Shown here: positions 31,545-39,031 of the stretch, piece by piece
Layout of the letters: each line of letters begins with the position of its first letter
Position numbering within the stretch: the stretch's first letter is position 1
From: a virus
Length of the DNA: 39,906 nt
Virus record (IMG/VR): IMGVR_UViG_3300035670_000546
Location: 1-39,906 of that record
Strand: one strand, 5' to 3'
The notes under the pieces: model-generated
What the model was told of the DNA's origin: nothing
The model's database searches: none
What the model saw: the letters and a program-made list of their open reading frames with translations, nothing else
Made by a program: the position numbers and the translations under genes

Positions 31545-31772
31545 ATGGGCGAAAATCAAAAGTTCCAAATAGGACAGAAAGTTAAAATTAACTCGCCACA
31601 TTTTTTGATAGAATACGTTATAGGGGAAGATCATGGTGATGGTACATATCATATAGTTCAGAATGTATATGATTCGTTTTTCTTTTATAGTAAGATTTCT
31701 GGTGATGATCTTGTGTTACTTTATGATGGAAAAATAACAAATAAAATTATAGAAGAAGATAATCTGTATTGA
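31545..31772 (+). CDS. Hypothetical protein (75 aa), paralogue of 32083
   Basis: FQIGQKVKINSPHFLIEYVI, GDDLVLLYDGKITNKIIEED. The KOW/SH3-like 'f~iGqkV~l' opening and the 'GD.L.LL.DGKITNK.I' end are shared with 32083. AGGAAAAG site. Confidence 0.8.
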   Translation: MGENQKFQIGQKVKINSPHFLIEYVIGEDHGDGTYHIVQNVYDSFFFYSKISGDDLVLLYDGKITNKIIEEDNLY

Positions 31773-31802
31773 TGATCTGATAAAAGAATTTGGGCAAATT
31801 AA

Positions 31803-32096
31803 ATGACACAACTTAATCCTGCCGCCAAACAAACACTTAGGGTACAAGAAAGATTAAGAAAAATTAAAAGGTCGATAGACAACCAAATAGAACAAGTACC
31901 AAATATAAAGGGAATAATTAGGAAATGTTTAAAGATAAACCTTAATGAGAGTTTTTATCTTTGTTATTGTGATCTAATGTTGGATTTCTATGAGTATTGC
32001 AAAATGCCACACTATTATGCAGAAAACTTTTTAGATATTCTTGAAGAGAAATTGGGCGAACTGGAAAGAAAGTTGGGCGAAAATGACACAAACTAA
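31803..32096 (+). CDS. Hypothetical helical protein (97 aa), paralogue of 32782
   Basis: MTQLNPAAKQTLRVQERLRK; C-terminus FLDILEEKLGELERKLGEND. Shares the 'MTQ...ERiRri', central hydrophobic strand and 'LDIiEE.L.E.E..L' with 32782 and more weakly 39441. Confidence 0.75.
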   Translation: MTQLNPAAKQTLRVQERLRKIKRSIDNQIEQVPNIKGIIRKCLKINLNESFYLCYCDLMLDFYEYCKMPHYYAENFLDILEEKLGELERKLGENDTN

Positions 32097-32286
32097 TTTT
32101 CAAATCGGACAAAAAGTTCATTTGAAGCATACTAGCTATGACGTAATTTATGAGATAGAAAAGAAATATTATGGGATTAATGTATATAAAATAATCGATG
32201 AAAGATATAAGTGGATTGATATGGTTCCCGGCGATGGACTTGAATTACTTAATGACGGCAAAATAACAAATAAAGAAATAAAATGA
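32083..32286 (+). CDS. Hypothetical protein (67 aa), paralogue of 31545
   Basis: MTQTNFQIGQKVHLKHTSYD, GDGLELLNDGKITNKEIK. Overlaps the previous gene by 14 bases; upstream readings in the same frame run inside that gene. Confidence 0.75.
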   Translation: MTQTNFQIGQKVHLKHTSYDVIYEIEKKYYGINVYKIIDERYKWIDMVPGDGLELLNDGKITNKEIK

Positions 32287-32543
32287 TTTTAATATTTTTC
32301 AGAGATTTCGATATTATGTCTGCTGTTGTATCGAATCTTGATGACTATTCTTATAAAGACACACATAAATATGGATATACTTGTATGATGGGTGTTTATT
32401 ATTTGGAAAAAACCGGAAATCTTTGTACTCAATTTCATAAAGAACTAGCTTTTTATGAATCTATCGAAGAAATAGAGGAGGCTTTGAGTCTATATTATTG
32501 TGAGCAAATATTTATTCCCAGAATTAAAAAAGAGATTATATAA
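32283..32543 (+). CDS. Tandem-family protein 5 (86 aa)
   Basis: MILIFFRDFDIMSAVVSNLD, YYLEKTGNLCTQFHKELAFY, IEEIEEALSLYYCEQIFIPR IKKEII. Detached member of the 29199-30301 family. ATGA overlap with 32083. Confidence 0.8.
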   Translation: MILIFFRDFDIMSAVVSNLDDYSYKDTHKYGYTCMMGVYYLEKTGNLCTQFHKELAFYESIEEIEEALSLYYCEQIFIPRIKKEII

Positions 32544-32776
32544 TGATCAAAAACTATTTAGAAAAACGCAAAAATGATCGAGAGCAAATCTATAAGTTTT
32601 ATTTGTCTCATAAAGAAGGAGTAGATAATTTAGAATATGGAAGAATATTGAGATTTTACGATATAGAATTTTATAGATTTGTTGATTGGACTTATTGTGC
32701 TTTATTTGATGGAATAACTGGTTTTATCATTACTGATTGTCGTCTAACTGATCTAATTGAAGAATTTGGGAGCTAA
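32543..32776 (+). CDS. Hypothetical protein (77 aa)
   Basis: MIKNYLEKRKNDREQIYKFY, basic N-terminus, aromatic middle, TDCRLTDLIEEFGS end. TAATG overlap with 32283. Unknown. Confidence 0.7.
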   Translation: MIKNYLEKRKNDREQIYKFYLSHKEGVDNLEYGRILRFYDIEFYRFVDWTYCALFDGITGFIITDCRLTDLIEEFGS

Positions 32777-32781
32777 TCTAA

Positions 32782-33231
32782 ATGACACAACAAAAACGAA
32801 TCGAATCAATCTCTGAAAGAATTAGGCGGCTCCATATAGATATTCAAGTTTTGAATTGGCCTAGACTAAATCTTCCACAAAAATCAACAGGGGTAATATC
32901 TAAGTACTTAAGACAAAAATTATACGACAATAATAAAGATAAAATTCACCGAACTGCTATAGCACTTGACCTATTTACCCAATATAAGTTCAGGAAAATG
33001 AAGGCTGACAGACATATTTCATCTATTATAGTAAATAATACTATTAAACGGATAGAATTTATTCTTTTTGGTTCTTTTTATGTGTGTCTTGATATGGAGT
33101 TAGATGATAGTCGAAAATATGTAGATGTTTCATATACTTGGTTTAGAAAATCGCCCAGACTCAAATTCAAGAAAAATATCTTAGACATTATTGAAGAAGA
33201 ATTGGCCGAAATTGAACAGTCGCTTGCTTGA
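32782..33231 (+). CDS. Hypothetical protein (149 aa), paralogue of 31803
   Basis: MTQQKRIESISERIRRLHID; C-terminus ILDIIEEELAEIEQSLA. Longer version of the 31803 family with a basic middle (LRQKLYDNNKDKIHR). Stop TGA lies in the next -35. Confidence 0.75.
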   Translation: MTQQKRIESISERIRRLHIDIQVLNWPRLNLPQKSTGVISKYLRQKLYDNNKDKIHRTAIALDLFTQYKFRKMKADRHISSIIVNNTIKRIEFILFGSFYVCLDMELDDSRKYVDVSYTWFRKSPRLKFKKNILDIIEEELAEIEQSLA

Positions 33232-33255
33232 CACTTCTACTCTTTGTGGTATACT
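33228..33255 (+). promoter_or_regulatory. sigma70-type promoter overlapping a stop codon
   Basis: TTGACA-16-TATACT; drives 33315-34174. Confidence 0.8.
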
Positions 33256-33314
33256 TGGTCTTGTAACGAACATTACTTGGAGCATATATTGAGGTGATAC
33301 GATACAGAGACAAT

Positions 33315-33482
33315 ATGACCGATGAAGAAATGGCTCAATTAATGAGTGAATGTGAAGCATGGGATAAGTGCTATGCAGATTGTGCCGAAGCAGAAGCAAA
33401 TGCTCAAGTCCAATCAGAAGAATCAGAGGAGTCTTTTGATTCTGCCCAAATGGGATGGATTGATAAAAGAGGGAGGCCATAA
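33315..33482 (+). CDS. Acidic hypothetical protein (55 aa)
   Basis: MTDEEMAQLMSECEAWDKCY, Glu/Ser-rich, ends WIDKRGRP. A GTG at 33294 in frame is an alternative start. TAATG overlap with the next gene. Confidence 0.65.
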   Translation: MTDEEMAQLMSECEAWDKCYADCAEAEANAQVQSEESEESFDSAQMGWIDKRGRP

Positions 33483-33670
33483 TGGATTACACAGTTAGTT
33501 TGACTCACAAAGACCTTGAGTTAATTATCAAAGCATTAGCAAGAGAACGAATGTATATGGGCGACCTAATTAATAGTTATATTGCTACTAAAGAGGATTT
33601 TGGGGGCGATTTTGACTATATTCAAGAATTGAGTGAATATCTTGAAGAAAGGACTGAATATGTCTCATAA
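33482..33670 (+). CDS. Hypothetical protein (62 aa)
   Basis: MDYTVSLTHKDLELIIKALA RER..., helical, common phage style 'l~~~eL~~i~~AL~~~~' with a C-terminal acidic helix. Unknown. Confidence 0.7.
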   Translation: MDYTVSLTHKDLELIIKALARERMYMGDLINSYIATKEDFGGDFDYIQELSEYLEERTEYVS

Positions 33671-33860
33671 TAATGATCCTTATGTAGTATATGATAATAA
33701 TGGTATTGAACTTTATTCTGGACCCGATATAGAAGAAGCCAAAAAGATTGCCCGAGATTCTGATTGGCCTTGGGTTTACCATAATGGAGGTCGAAGAAAA
33801 GTTCATTGGGGAAGTGATGAAGGAAATATAACACTAGGAAAAGAGGTTGTCATTCTGTGA
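33660..33860 (+). CDS. Hypothetical protein (66 aa)
   Basis: MSHNNDPYVVYDNNGIELYS, DIEEAKKIARDSDWPWVYHN GG. The 'YVVYD~nG~el~sG~~~EA~~~A' pattern suits a small beta-hairpin/helix protein. Overlaps 33482. Confidence 0.7.
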   Translation: MSHNNDPYVVYDNNGIELYSGPDIEEAKKIARDSDWPWVYHNGGRRKVHWGSDEGNITLGKEVVIL

Positions 33861-34174
33861 AAACTATTTCTGAAAAACTCTATAATCGTAGCGGTCAAAG
33901 ATGGGACTATTCTTTGATAGTAGACGATATTGGTACAAAGCTCAAGATTGAAATTAGTAGAGGATATACTGATGACAATAGTGGATTGAGTGGATATATT
34001 TTTAACACAAACACTCAGAACTGGAATCAGTTAGTTTTTAGTCCAATGGAAAAAGATAAGAATACATTTACTGTATTTTATCAAGAAAGTAGTTATGGTA
34101 CAAAACCAGCAATAGAACTATTTAGAAAAGACGCCGAAGCTATTATAGACGAACTTAAACAAATAGTATATTGA
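33857..34174 (+). CDS. Hypothetical protein (105 aa), GTG start
   Basis: GTGA overlap with the previous stop. YSLIVDDIGTKLKIEISRGY, beta-rich, ends AEAIIDELKQIVY. Last gene of the 33315 operon. Confidence 0.7.
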   Translation: MKTISEKLYNRSGQRWDYSLIVDDIGTKLKIEISRGYTDDNSGLSGYIFNTNTQNWNQLVFSPMEKDKNTFTVFYQESSYGTKPAIELFRKDAEAIIDELKQIVY

Positions 34175-34180
34175 GACAGC

Positions 34181-34208
34181 TTGACAAACCGAACAACTTT
34201 GGTACTAT
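34181..34208 (+). promoter_or_regulatory. sigma70-type promoter
   Basis: TTGACA-16-TACTAT; drives the envelope operon 34246-34986. Confidence 0.75.
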
Positions 34209-34245
34209 GCTTGTATTGGAATAGGAATCTACAGGAAAAAAGATT

Positions 34246-34509
34246 ATGAAGAAACACATGAGATACTTTGTACTATGCTTGATTCTTTTTGTTGGAGCTG
34301 GATGTACCGACGCTTATCGTTCTCAGTTTGATGCTTATGGAGCGAAACATCGTGTGGAGTTTTGGTCGGGAGGTCAAAAGGTTCACGAATGGATTTCTAC
34401 TGGTAAAGTTTTGAGTGAGAGAGAAAGTGATGGATACTTTTTCATGGATTCTGAGACTAAGAAATTGGTTCGTATTACTGGTGATCTAGTTATTACACCT
34501 ATTGAATAA
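34246..34509 (+). CDS. Small lipoprotein (87 aa)
   Basis: [20 protein letters not shown]: basic start, hydrophobic core, plausible lipobox with Cys20 (VGAGC). Mature part about 67 residues, beta-rich ([36 protein letters not shown]). Expected to be lipid-anchored. Could be a superinfection-exclusion or lysis-timing lipoprotein; inference only. Start after AGGAAAAAAG. Confidence 0.7.
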   Translation: MKKHMRYFVLCLILFVGAGCTDAYRSQFDAYGAKHRVEFWSGGQKVHEWISTGKVLSERESDGYFFMDSETKKLVRITGDLVITPIE

Positions 34510-34510
34510 A

Positions 34511-34780
34511 ATGAGAAAAGCTTTTACTCTTGTCGAACTCTTAGTAGTTATAGCGATTATTGGAACATTAGCCGCTCTATTGATTCCAGCTATTAATCAA
34601 GCACGGGAAGGGGTTAAAGCCAAACAATCTAATCCTACACAAGTTGAAAACGAGCAATATGTTCACGGATATACTATCAAGGTAATAAATTATGAAAACC
34701 ATAAATGGATAGCTTATAGAGAATCTTTAACTCACCATCCAGATTGTCCGTGCCTAACCAGAAAGGTCGAACAAGAATGA
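34511..34780 (+). CDS. Type IV prepilin-like protein (89 aa)
   Basis: MRKA then [29 protein letters not shown]: a class III signal with cleavage expected after Ala4, Glu at mature position 5, and a planctomycete-style pseudopilin helix. The C-terminal domain is short ([28 protein letters not shown]). One base after the lipoprotein stop. Possibly acquired from the host; in a phage it may act on pili or secretion. Confidence 0.8.
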   Translation: MRKAFTLVELLVVIAIIGTLAALLIPAINQAREGVKAKQSNPTQVENEQYVHGYTIKVINYENHKWIAYRESLTHHPDCPCLTRKVEQE

Positions 34781-34986
34781 TACCGTTTTTAATTTGGTAT
34801 ACTATTGGTTTTATTTTGCTTGTACTTTTTCAGACACAGATGCAAAGTAAAATAACAATACAGGGTATTATAATTGGGCTTCTTTGTGGTCTTGTTCTCG
34901 GTCCTCTTTTATTGATACCTATGTTTATCTTTTTTGTCGGAGATTCAAAAGAAGTTATTTTGTGGGAAAGAAAAGACCTTAGTTGA
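34777..34986 (+). CDS. Two-span membrane protein (69 aa)
   Basis: [20 protein letters not shown] and [24 protein letters not shown] spans, charged tail. ATGA overlap with the prepilin gene, so the two are coupled. Stop TGA lies in the next -35. Confidence 0.75.
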   Translation: MIPFLIWYTIGFILLVLFQTQMQSKITIQGIIIGLLCGLVLGPLLLIPMFIFFVGDSKEVILWERKDLS

Positions 34987-35010
34987 CAAATGCTACACCT
35001 ATAGTACAAT
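34983..35010 (+). promoter_or_regulatory. sigma70-type promoter overlapping a stop codon
   Basis: TTGACA-16-TACAAT; drives 35059 onward. Confidence 0.8.
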
Positions 35011-35058
35011 ACCATCCATAGGCAAGACAAGAACAACACAATAAAGGAGAAGTGTCTG

Positions 35059-35268
35059 ATGCAAGTCACAACTAAACAACTCGCCCAAAAGCTCAAGATG
35101 GATTACCTACTGGTTTCCAATCTGCTAAAGCTGGCTCTCCATATGGGTCTGGTAACAGAAGTAGGAAAAGTTAAGACTTCTCTTACGGGCAAGGGAAAGC
35201 CCGCCACTGTTTTTGAGGTTCCAGATAGTCTGACATTCAATCTTTGCTCTACGGAAAATGTCGAATGA
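35059..35268 (+). CDS. Winged-helix-like putative DNA-binding protein (69 aa)
   Basis: MQVTTKQLAQKLKMDYLLVS NLLKLALHMGLVTEVGK, then GKGKPATVFEVP: helix-turn-helix followed by a wing-like hairpin. May regulate phage or host genes. Strong AAAGGAGAAG site. Family not named. Confidence 0.7.
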   Translation: MQVTTKQLAQKLKMDYLLVSNLLKLALHMGLVTEVGKVKTSLTGKGKPATVFEVPDSLTFNLCSTENVE

Positions 35269-35375
35269 AAAACGACATAGAACCTGTTGACACTAGCGAA
35301 GTTATCTTTACTATTAGTGCTGCTATTGGATTTATATTCGGGTGGTTTTTTGTTGGACCTTGGATTTTTGGATAA
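35265..35375 (+). CDS. Membrane microprotein (36 aa)
   Basis: MKNDIEPVDTSEVIFTISAA then IGFIFGWFFVGPWIFG; ATGA overlap with 35059. One span rich in Phe/Trp. Confidence 0.6.
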   Translation: MKNDIEPVDTSEVIFTISAAIGFIFGWFFVGPWIFG

Positions 35376-35378
35376 AAG

Positions 35379-35597
35379 ATGAAAATAAATCTTAGAAATA
35401 GACATGATGCTATAGATAATCTAGTCAATAGGCTCTATGTTTCTGGTTTTGAGGAACTACAGAACATAATTGATTCTATGGATATAGAAGAGATAAGAGA
35501 TATGGTTTCTAGTTATGTTTATGAAGATTTGGAAGATACATCTAACGAAAACCTATCCGATAAAATTGACCAATATACAGACCTACTAAATAGTTAA
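35379..35597 (+). CDS. Hypothetical helical protein (72 aa)
   Basis: IIDSMDIEEIRDMVSSYVYE DLEDTSNENLSDKIDQYTDL: same helical layout as the 67-aa product at 25647. The ATG is three bases after the previous stop. Confidence 0.7.
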   Translation: MKINLRNRHDAIDNLVNRLYVSGFEELQNIIDSMDIEEIRDMVSSYVYEDLEDTSNENLSDKIDQYTDLLNS

Positions 35598-35614
35598 AAA
35601 TAAGGAATATAAAT

Positions 35615-36007
35615 ATGTTTGAAGAACTAAAAGAAAAATATCTTGACACAGTGATGGATTGGATTGGAGATAAAAAATATAGAAGTGCTAGGTATGATTT
35701 GATCCGCCAACACATCAAAGCCTCGCTTGACCAGATGACTTGGCGAGAATTTATCGAAGATATTAAGTGTAACGGTATGCTTAATATTCTGTCCTCTTCT
35801 GATATTATCAGACTTTATCAAGACCAAAAAGATTCAAACAGAACCTATGCAGAAACATGGTATTCTATTGGTTTGCCTTATGAGTCTATAGATGATCCCG
35901 AATTTGTTATCTATAAGGTTGCTGATAGATTTTTCAGACTTGAATTTTCTAATATTTGTGAAGTTAAACCTATTACTAAAACCATTACCACTTGGGAGTC
36001 TGTATAA
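35615..36007 (+). CDS. Hypothetical protein (130 aa)
   Basis: MFEELKEKYLDTVMDWIGDK, ILSSSDIIRLYQDQKDSNRT. Helical N-terminal half, beta-rich end. AAGGAA site; TAATG overlap with the next gene. Not recognised. Confidence 0.75.
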   Translation: MFEELKEKYLDTVMDWIGDKKYRSARYDLIRQHIKASLDQMTWREFIEDIKCNGMLNILSSSDIIRLYQDQKDSNRTYAETWYSIGLPYESIDDPEFVIYKVADRFFRLEFSNICEVKPITKTITTWESV

Positions 36008-36258
36008 TGTCAAGTCAGTTGCCGAATCTATGGATCGTTACCGAAGCAGTTGGTTATAATCCTATAACTACTAATTCTTTTGTGTGTGAGTCAGAAGATT
36101 CAGCTATTGAATTGTTTTGTAAATTGGTTTCTGAATATGGAGTTGAACCATACGAAGAAATGATTGACCAACATGAATTTGTTGCAGAGGATTATTGTGT
36201 GTTTTTCAATCCTGCTACATTCTATAAGAATGGTGAAGTAACATATAGCTGTAGTTGA
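36007..36258 (+). CDS. Hypothetical protein (83 aa)
   Basis: MSSQLPNLWIVTEAVGYNPI; helix EDSAIELFCKLVSEYG, ends GEVTYSCS. Coupled to 35615. Stop TGA in the next -35. Confidence 0.7.
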   Translation: MSSQLPNLWIVTEAVGYNPITTNSFVCESEDSAIELFCKLVSEYGVEPYEEMIDQHEFVAEDYCVFFNPATFYKNGEVTYSCS

Positions 36259-36282
36259 CAGTCCAGTATAGTCTGGTATACT
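36255..36282 (+). promoter_or_regulatory. sigma70-type promoter overlapping a stop codon
   Basis: TTGACA-16-TATACT; drives 36319-37659. Confidence 0.8.
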
Positions 36283-36318
36283 AGAGACATAACACCGACT
36301 GAAACGAAAGGATTTTAA

Positions 36319-37023
36319 GTGATAGTCTCTAACACAACTTGTCTCACTCAGCCAATTATTGACACAAAGAAAGCCGACGCATTTTTCAAAGCCTTTCCAA
36401 TGGAAAAGGTAAAAGATTATGTCCAATATTGGGAGTCGGTTCGTCCAACTTCCAATGACGATATTTTTCGACGGTATCTTTTTAGTTTCGCTAGCGTACA
36501 TACTTCATGGCAAGGAAATGTGCGTGGATATATGGCTATGCGCGATTTTAACGAATGGATTGATGACAAGGAACTTCTGAGGGAAAAGCTCAAAAATTCT
36601 GGAGTGGGACTTCATAATAACCGCACCGAATATATCTGGGATTTTAGTCAGAAGTTTTGGGCGAATCCCAAAGATTTCTATTTTACCACAAAAAGATATC
36701 ATGTAAAAAAGCGTGATGCTATTGTTAGTAAGATTAAGGGAATTGCTCAAGCTAAAGTTAGTTTTAGTCTTGAAATGATTCATCCAAATGAGTGTCGAGT
36801 TCTTTGTTCAGATGTTCATATCTTAAGATTGTATGGAGCGGAAGATTTGAAGTATAAAACTGGCACAGGATTGCAACTTTACAAAAAACTAGAACGGCAT
36901 TGGCAAGTAAATTGTGGGCGACTAAAGGTTCCGTCCTATATAGCAAGGTCGATCTATTGGGATGGTATTCAAGACAAACCCGATAGTCGTTATTGGTCAT
37001 ACGTATTTGAGGAGGCAATTTAA
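36319..37023 (+). CDS. HhH-GPD DNA-glycosylase-like protein (234 aa), GTG start
   Basis: The middle reads IVSKIKGIAQAKVSFSLEMI, then CRVLCSDVHILRLYG: the 'GIa~aKaSF' hairpin region (Gly141-Lys146) and Asp165 in 'D(V/T)H~lR' match the helix-hairpin-helix glycosylase core (the usual 'DTHv~R' Asp is catalytic). Such proteins occur in phages, possibly excising modified bases or acting in recombination. GTG start after AAAGGA. TAATG overlap with the next gene. Confidence 0.65.
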   Translation: MIVSNTTCLTQPIIDTKKADAFFKAFPMEKVKDYVQYWESVRPTSNDDIFRRYLFSFASVHTSWQGNVRGYMAMRDFNEWIDDKELLREKLKNSGVGLHNNRTEYIWDFSQKFWANPKDFYFTTKRYHVKKRDAIVSKIKGIAQAKVSFSLEMIHPNECRVLCSDVHILRLYGAEDLKYKTGTGLQLYKKLERHWQVNCGRLKVPSYIARSIYWDGIQDKPDSRYWSYVFEEAI

Positions 37024-37385
37024 TGACAGCACCTTTACCAAAACTAAACGAAGCGGAACAAAAAATTGTGGATCAAATTCAAGGGTTGCCACAAGAAAGT
37101 TTTATGGCTATTATGTCGCATATGAACTTAATTTCTTGGGAATACGATCTTGAAGATGAAGAAGTATCTATTCCAACAAGAGAAACAGAACCTCTTTTTC
37201 TCAAACAAGGTAGACATAAAGCTATGTATTATGCTCGTATGGAATTACTACACGCCGAACTAGCCAAAGAAGAGGCTATGAAGAAGGTACGAGAAATTTA
37301 TGCTAATTGGGATAAAATGGAGAAAGATTCACCTATTAGTTGGAATCGTGGTAAATTACGAGGAGATATTTTAAATGACAAATGA
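37023..37385 (+). CDS. Hypothetical protein (120 aa)
   Basis: MTAPLPKLNEAEQKIVDQIQ, long charged helix (RMELLHAELAKEEAMKKVRE IYAN). Coupled to the glycosylase-like gene on one side and overlaps 37375 on the other. Unknown. Confidence 0.75.
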   Translation: MTAPLPKLNEAEQKIVDQIQGLPQESFMAIMSHMNLISWEYDLEDEEVSIPTRETEPLFLKQGRHKAMYYARMELLHAELAKEEAMKKVREIYANWDKMEKDSPISWNRGKLRGDILNDK

Positions 37386-37659
37386 ACCAAACTGGAAAAA
37401 GGGAGATATAATTGCTTCTTTGCATGATTATACTGGTAATGTTGTATGTATTTCTGAGGCAGAACATGATCCCGTTTATGCAGAGGGTTGGTTTGGATCA
37501 AAAGATTGGTACTATGGATTACGACCATGCAAATATATCCGTTTAGCAACTCAAGAAGATTTGGATAATAGAATAAAATGGCAAAGAAAAAGAACAGATA
37601 TAGAACAAAAACATTTAGATAAATTACTTGATTTTCGTGAGCGTTTGACAAACCAATAA
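37375..37659 (+). CDS. Hypothetical protein (94 aa)
   Basis: NWKKGDIIASLHDYTGNVVC, KDWYYGLRPCKYIRLATQED LDNRI: 'GD~i~s~~d~tGnV~~', an SH3-like barrel pattern, then a basic helix. Overlaps 37023 by 11 bp. Confidence 0.7.
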   Translation: MTNEPNWKKGDIIASLHDYTGNVVCISEAEHDPVYAEGWFGSKDWYYGLRPCKYIRLATQEDLDNRIKWQRKRTDIEQKHLDKLLDFRERLTNQ

Positions 37660-37672
37660 GGTGTGGTACGAT
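37645..37672 (+). promoter_or_regulatory. sigma70-type promoter
   Basis: TTGACA-16-TACGAT inside the end of the previous gene; drives 37695. Confidence 0.7.
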
Positions 37673-37694
37673 AGAGGGAACAACGGAGACAACT

Positions 37695-38036
37695 ATGAAG
37701 CTGTTAGATCAATACTTTGAAATTCAACAAAAAATTTACGAGTATTTTGGATATGTAGAAGATTGGGTAGTTATTCCTTTGGATGATTGCCGCGAAATGT
37801 ATTGGAGATTGGACGGAGAGGGTCGAGGAGGAGAATTACATTACGCTAAAACCAAAGAAGAATTAGTAAACGAAACAGGCGATTACTATAGTGATAGCAT
37901 TTATACACAACGATTCCTACCAAAATGGGTTTATAGAGGAGAAGATTTTACTATGGTTTGTTGTGATCCTCATACTGATGGTAATAAATTTCTGAGAATA
38001 TTGAACAATACAAAAGAAGTTGTTGTAGAAAACTGA
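37695..38036 (+). CDS. Hypothetical protein (113 aa)
   Basis: MKLLDQYFEIQQKIYEYFGY VEDWVVIPLDDCREMYWRLD; beta-rich C-terminal half (FTMVCCDPHTDGNKFLRIL). The 'YWrl~gegrgg~~hya~tkeel' stretch resembles phage proteins of unknown function. CGGAGAC site. Confidence 0.75.
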   Translation: MKLLDQYFEIQQKIYEYFGYVEDWVVIPLDDCREMYWRLDGEGRGGELHYAKTKEELVNETGDYYSDSIYTQRFLPKWVYRGEDFTMVCCDPHTDGNKFLRILNNTKEVVVEN

Positions 38037-38063
38037 ATCGTTCAAGAAACACAGGAGAAAATA

Positions 38064-38402
38064 ATGGCTCAGATTTATTCGCCGCCGCAAGAACTAAGAG
38101 AAACGCCCGACCTTTTTCCAATCGAAAATTGGAAGCAACGTGAAGAAGCATGGCTTGATAAGATGCGAGAATGGTGTCTCGCAAATGGTTCTGGCGATCT
38201 TTGCGGAGAAATAGTCCGCGAGGGAGTGGCAGATGGATACGCTCAATATATGGTATTTAAGTCTAAGCCTTTAACTTTGATTCATCTTCCCCTTGGTGAT
38301 GCGTGGCATTTTCAGTGGGCTAATAAGTGGAATCTAAAAGATATTAAGGGGATGGTTGAGCGAAACAGAAATCGTAAGAGACTTTTTGGAGGTGCTTTGT
38401 GA
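38064..38402 (+). CDS. Conserved-looking phage hypothetical (112 aa)
   Basis: EEAWLDKMREWCLANGSGDL CGEIVREGVADGYAQYMVFK, LIHLPLGDAWHFQ. The 'GE~ir~gvADGYAqYmV~~~~P~~L~HlplGDaw' core is familiar from several phage genomes (recalled). AGGAGAAA site; GTGA overlap with the next gene. Confidence 0.8.
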   Translation: MAQIYSPPQELRETPDLFPIENWKQREEAWLDKMREWCLANGSGDLCGEIVREGVADGYAQYMVFKSKPLTLIHLPLGDAWHFQWANKWNLKDIKGMVERNRNRKRLFGGAL

Positions 38403-38749
38403 GCAAAGAGGAACGTAAACCGGGATATTATTGGGCGAGATTCAGGGGAGATAAAACTAATGTAATTATTAGATTTGATGGTACTTGGTATTTTCATTGC
38501 GGTGTTGGATTTTATCTTTCAGAAATTGATTGGATTGATTCAAACCCAATTCCAGAACCTAAGCCTAAATTGATTCCTGGGAAGTATTATGTCGTAGAAT
38601 TTCGAGCCAGTAAAGCAAAAGATATCATACAATGTCAAAATGACAATATGTTTATTGCACCAGGATCACATCAAAGATATAGTTTTGAAATCGTTGATGT
38701 TTTAAGCGAAGGATTTTCTCCAGAACAAGTAATAGAGAAACTAAAATAG
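38399..38749 (+). CDS. KPGYYWA-type protein (116 aa), GTG start
   Basis: EERKPGYYWARFRGDKTNVI, then a second beta region (KYYVVEFRASKAKDIIQCQN). The GYYWA...W repeat-like domain is shared with the 71-aa product at 39024. GTG start coupled to 38064. Unknown. Confidence 0.75.
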   Translation: MSKEERKPGYYWARFRGDKTNVIIRFDGTWYFHCGVGFYLSEIDWIDSNPIPEPKPKLIPGKYYVVEFRASKAKDIIQCQNDNMFIAPGSHQRYSFEIVDVLSEGFSPEQVIEKLK

Positions 38750-38756
38750 GAGCAGC

Positions 38757-38822
38757 AGGCCGTCGCCGTTTGAGAGATACTTTAGAAAAGTATCGCAAAA
38801 AAGGCCATCGCCAATTGAGATA
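38757..38822. repeat. AAGGCC modules flanking a GATACTTT hairpin
   Basis: AGGCCGTCGCCGTTTGAGA (38757), GATACTTT-AGA-AAAGTATC (38776-38794), AAGGCCATCGCCAATTGAGA (38801-38820). Same modules as in the left region, here in the A/T-rich region without a promoter. Confidence 0.65.
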
Positions 38823-39031
38823 TGATACTTTGTAAAATTACTCACGCAACCGCAACTAAACAAGAAACAACTGATTGGGTAGTCGGCCCAAGTCTAAATG
38901 CTATAGCTGATTACTATACGAATGAGTTGGATTGGAGAATCAAACAGATAGAGATTCTGGCCGATAATGACGATTACGATTTTGGGAGCGATAGAAACTT
39001 AATTATTGTGGAAGGCAATAATAATGACTAA
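38822..39031 (+). CDS. Hypothetical protein (69 aa)
   Basis: MILCKITHATATKQETTDWV VGPSLNAIADYY; strand, then helix. Its ATG overlaps the end of the AAGGCC repeat (as at 11643), whose GAGA is the only ribosome-site-like sequence. Confidence 0.7.
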   Translation: MILCKITHATATKQETTDWVVGPSLNAIADYYTNELDWRIKQIEILADNDDYDFGSDRNLIIVEGNNND

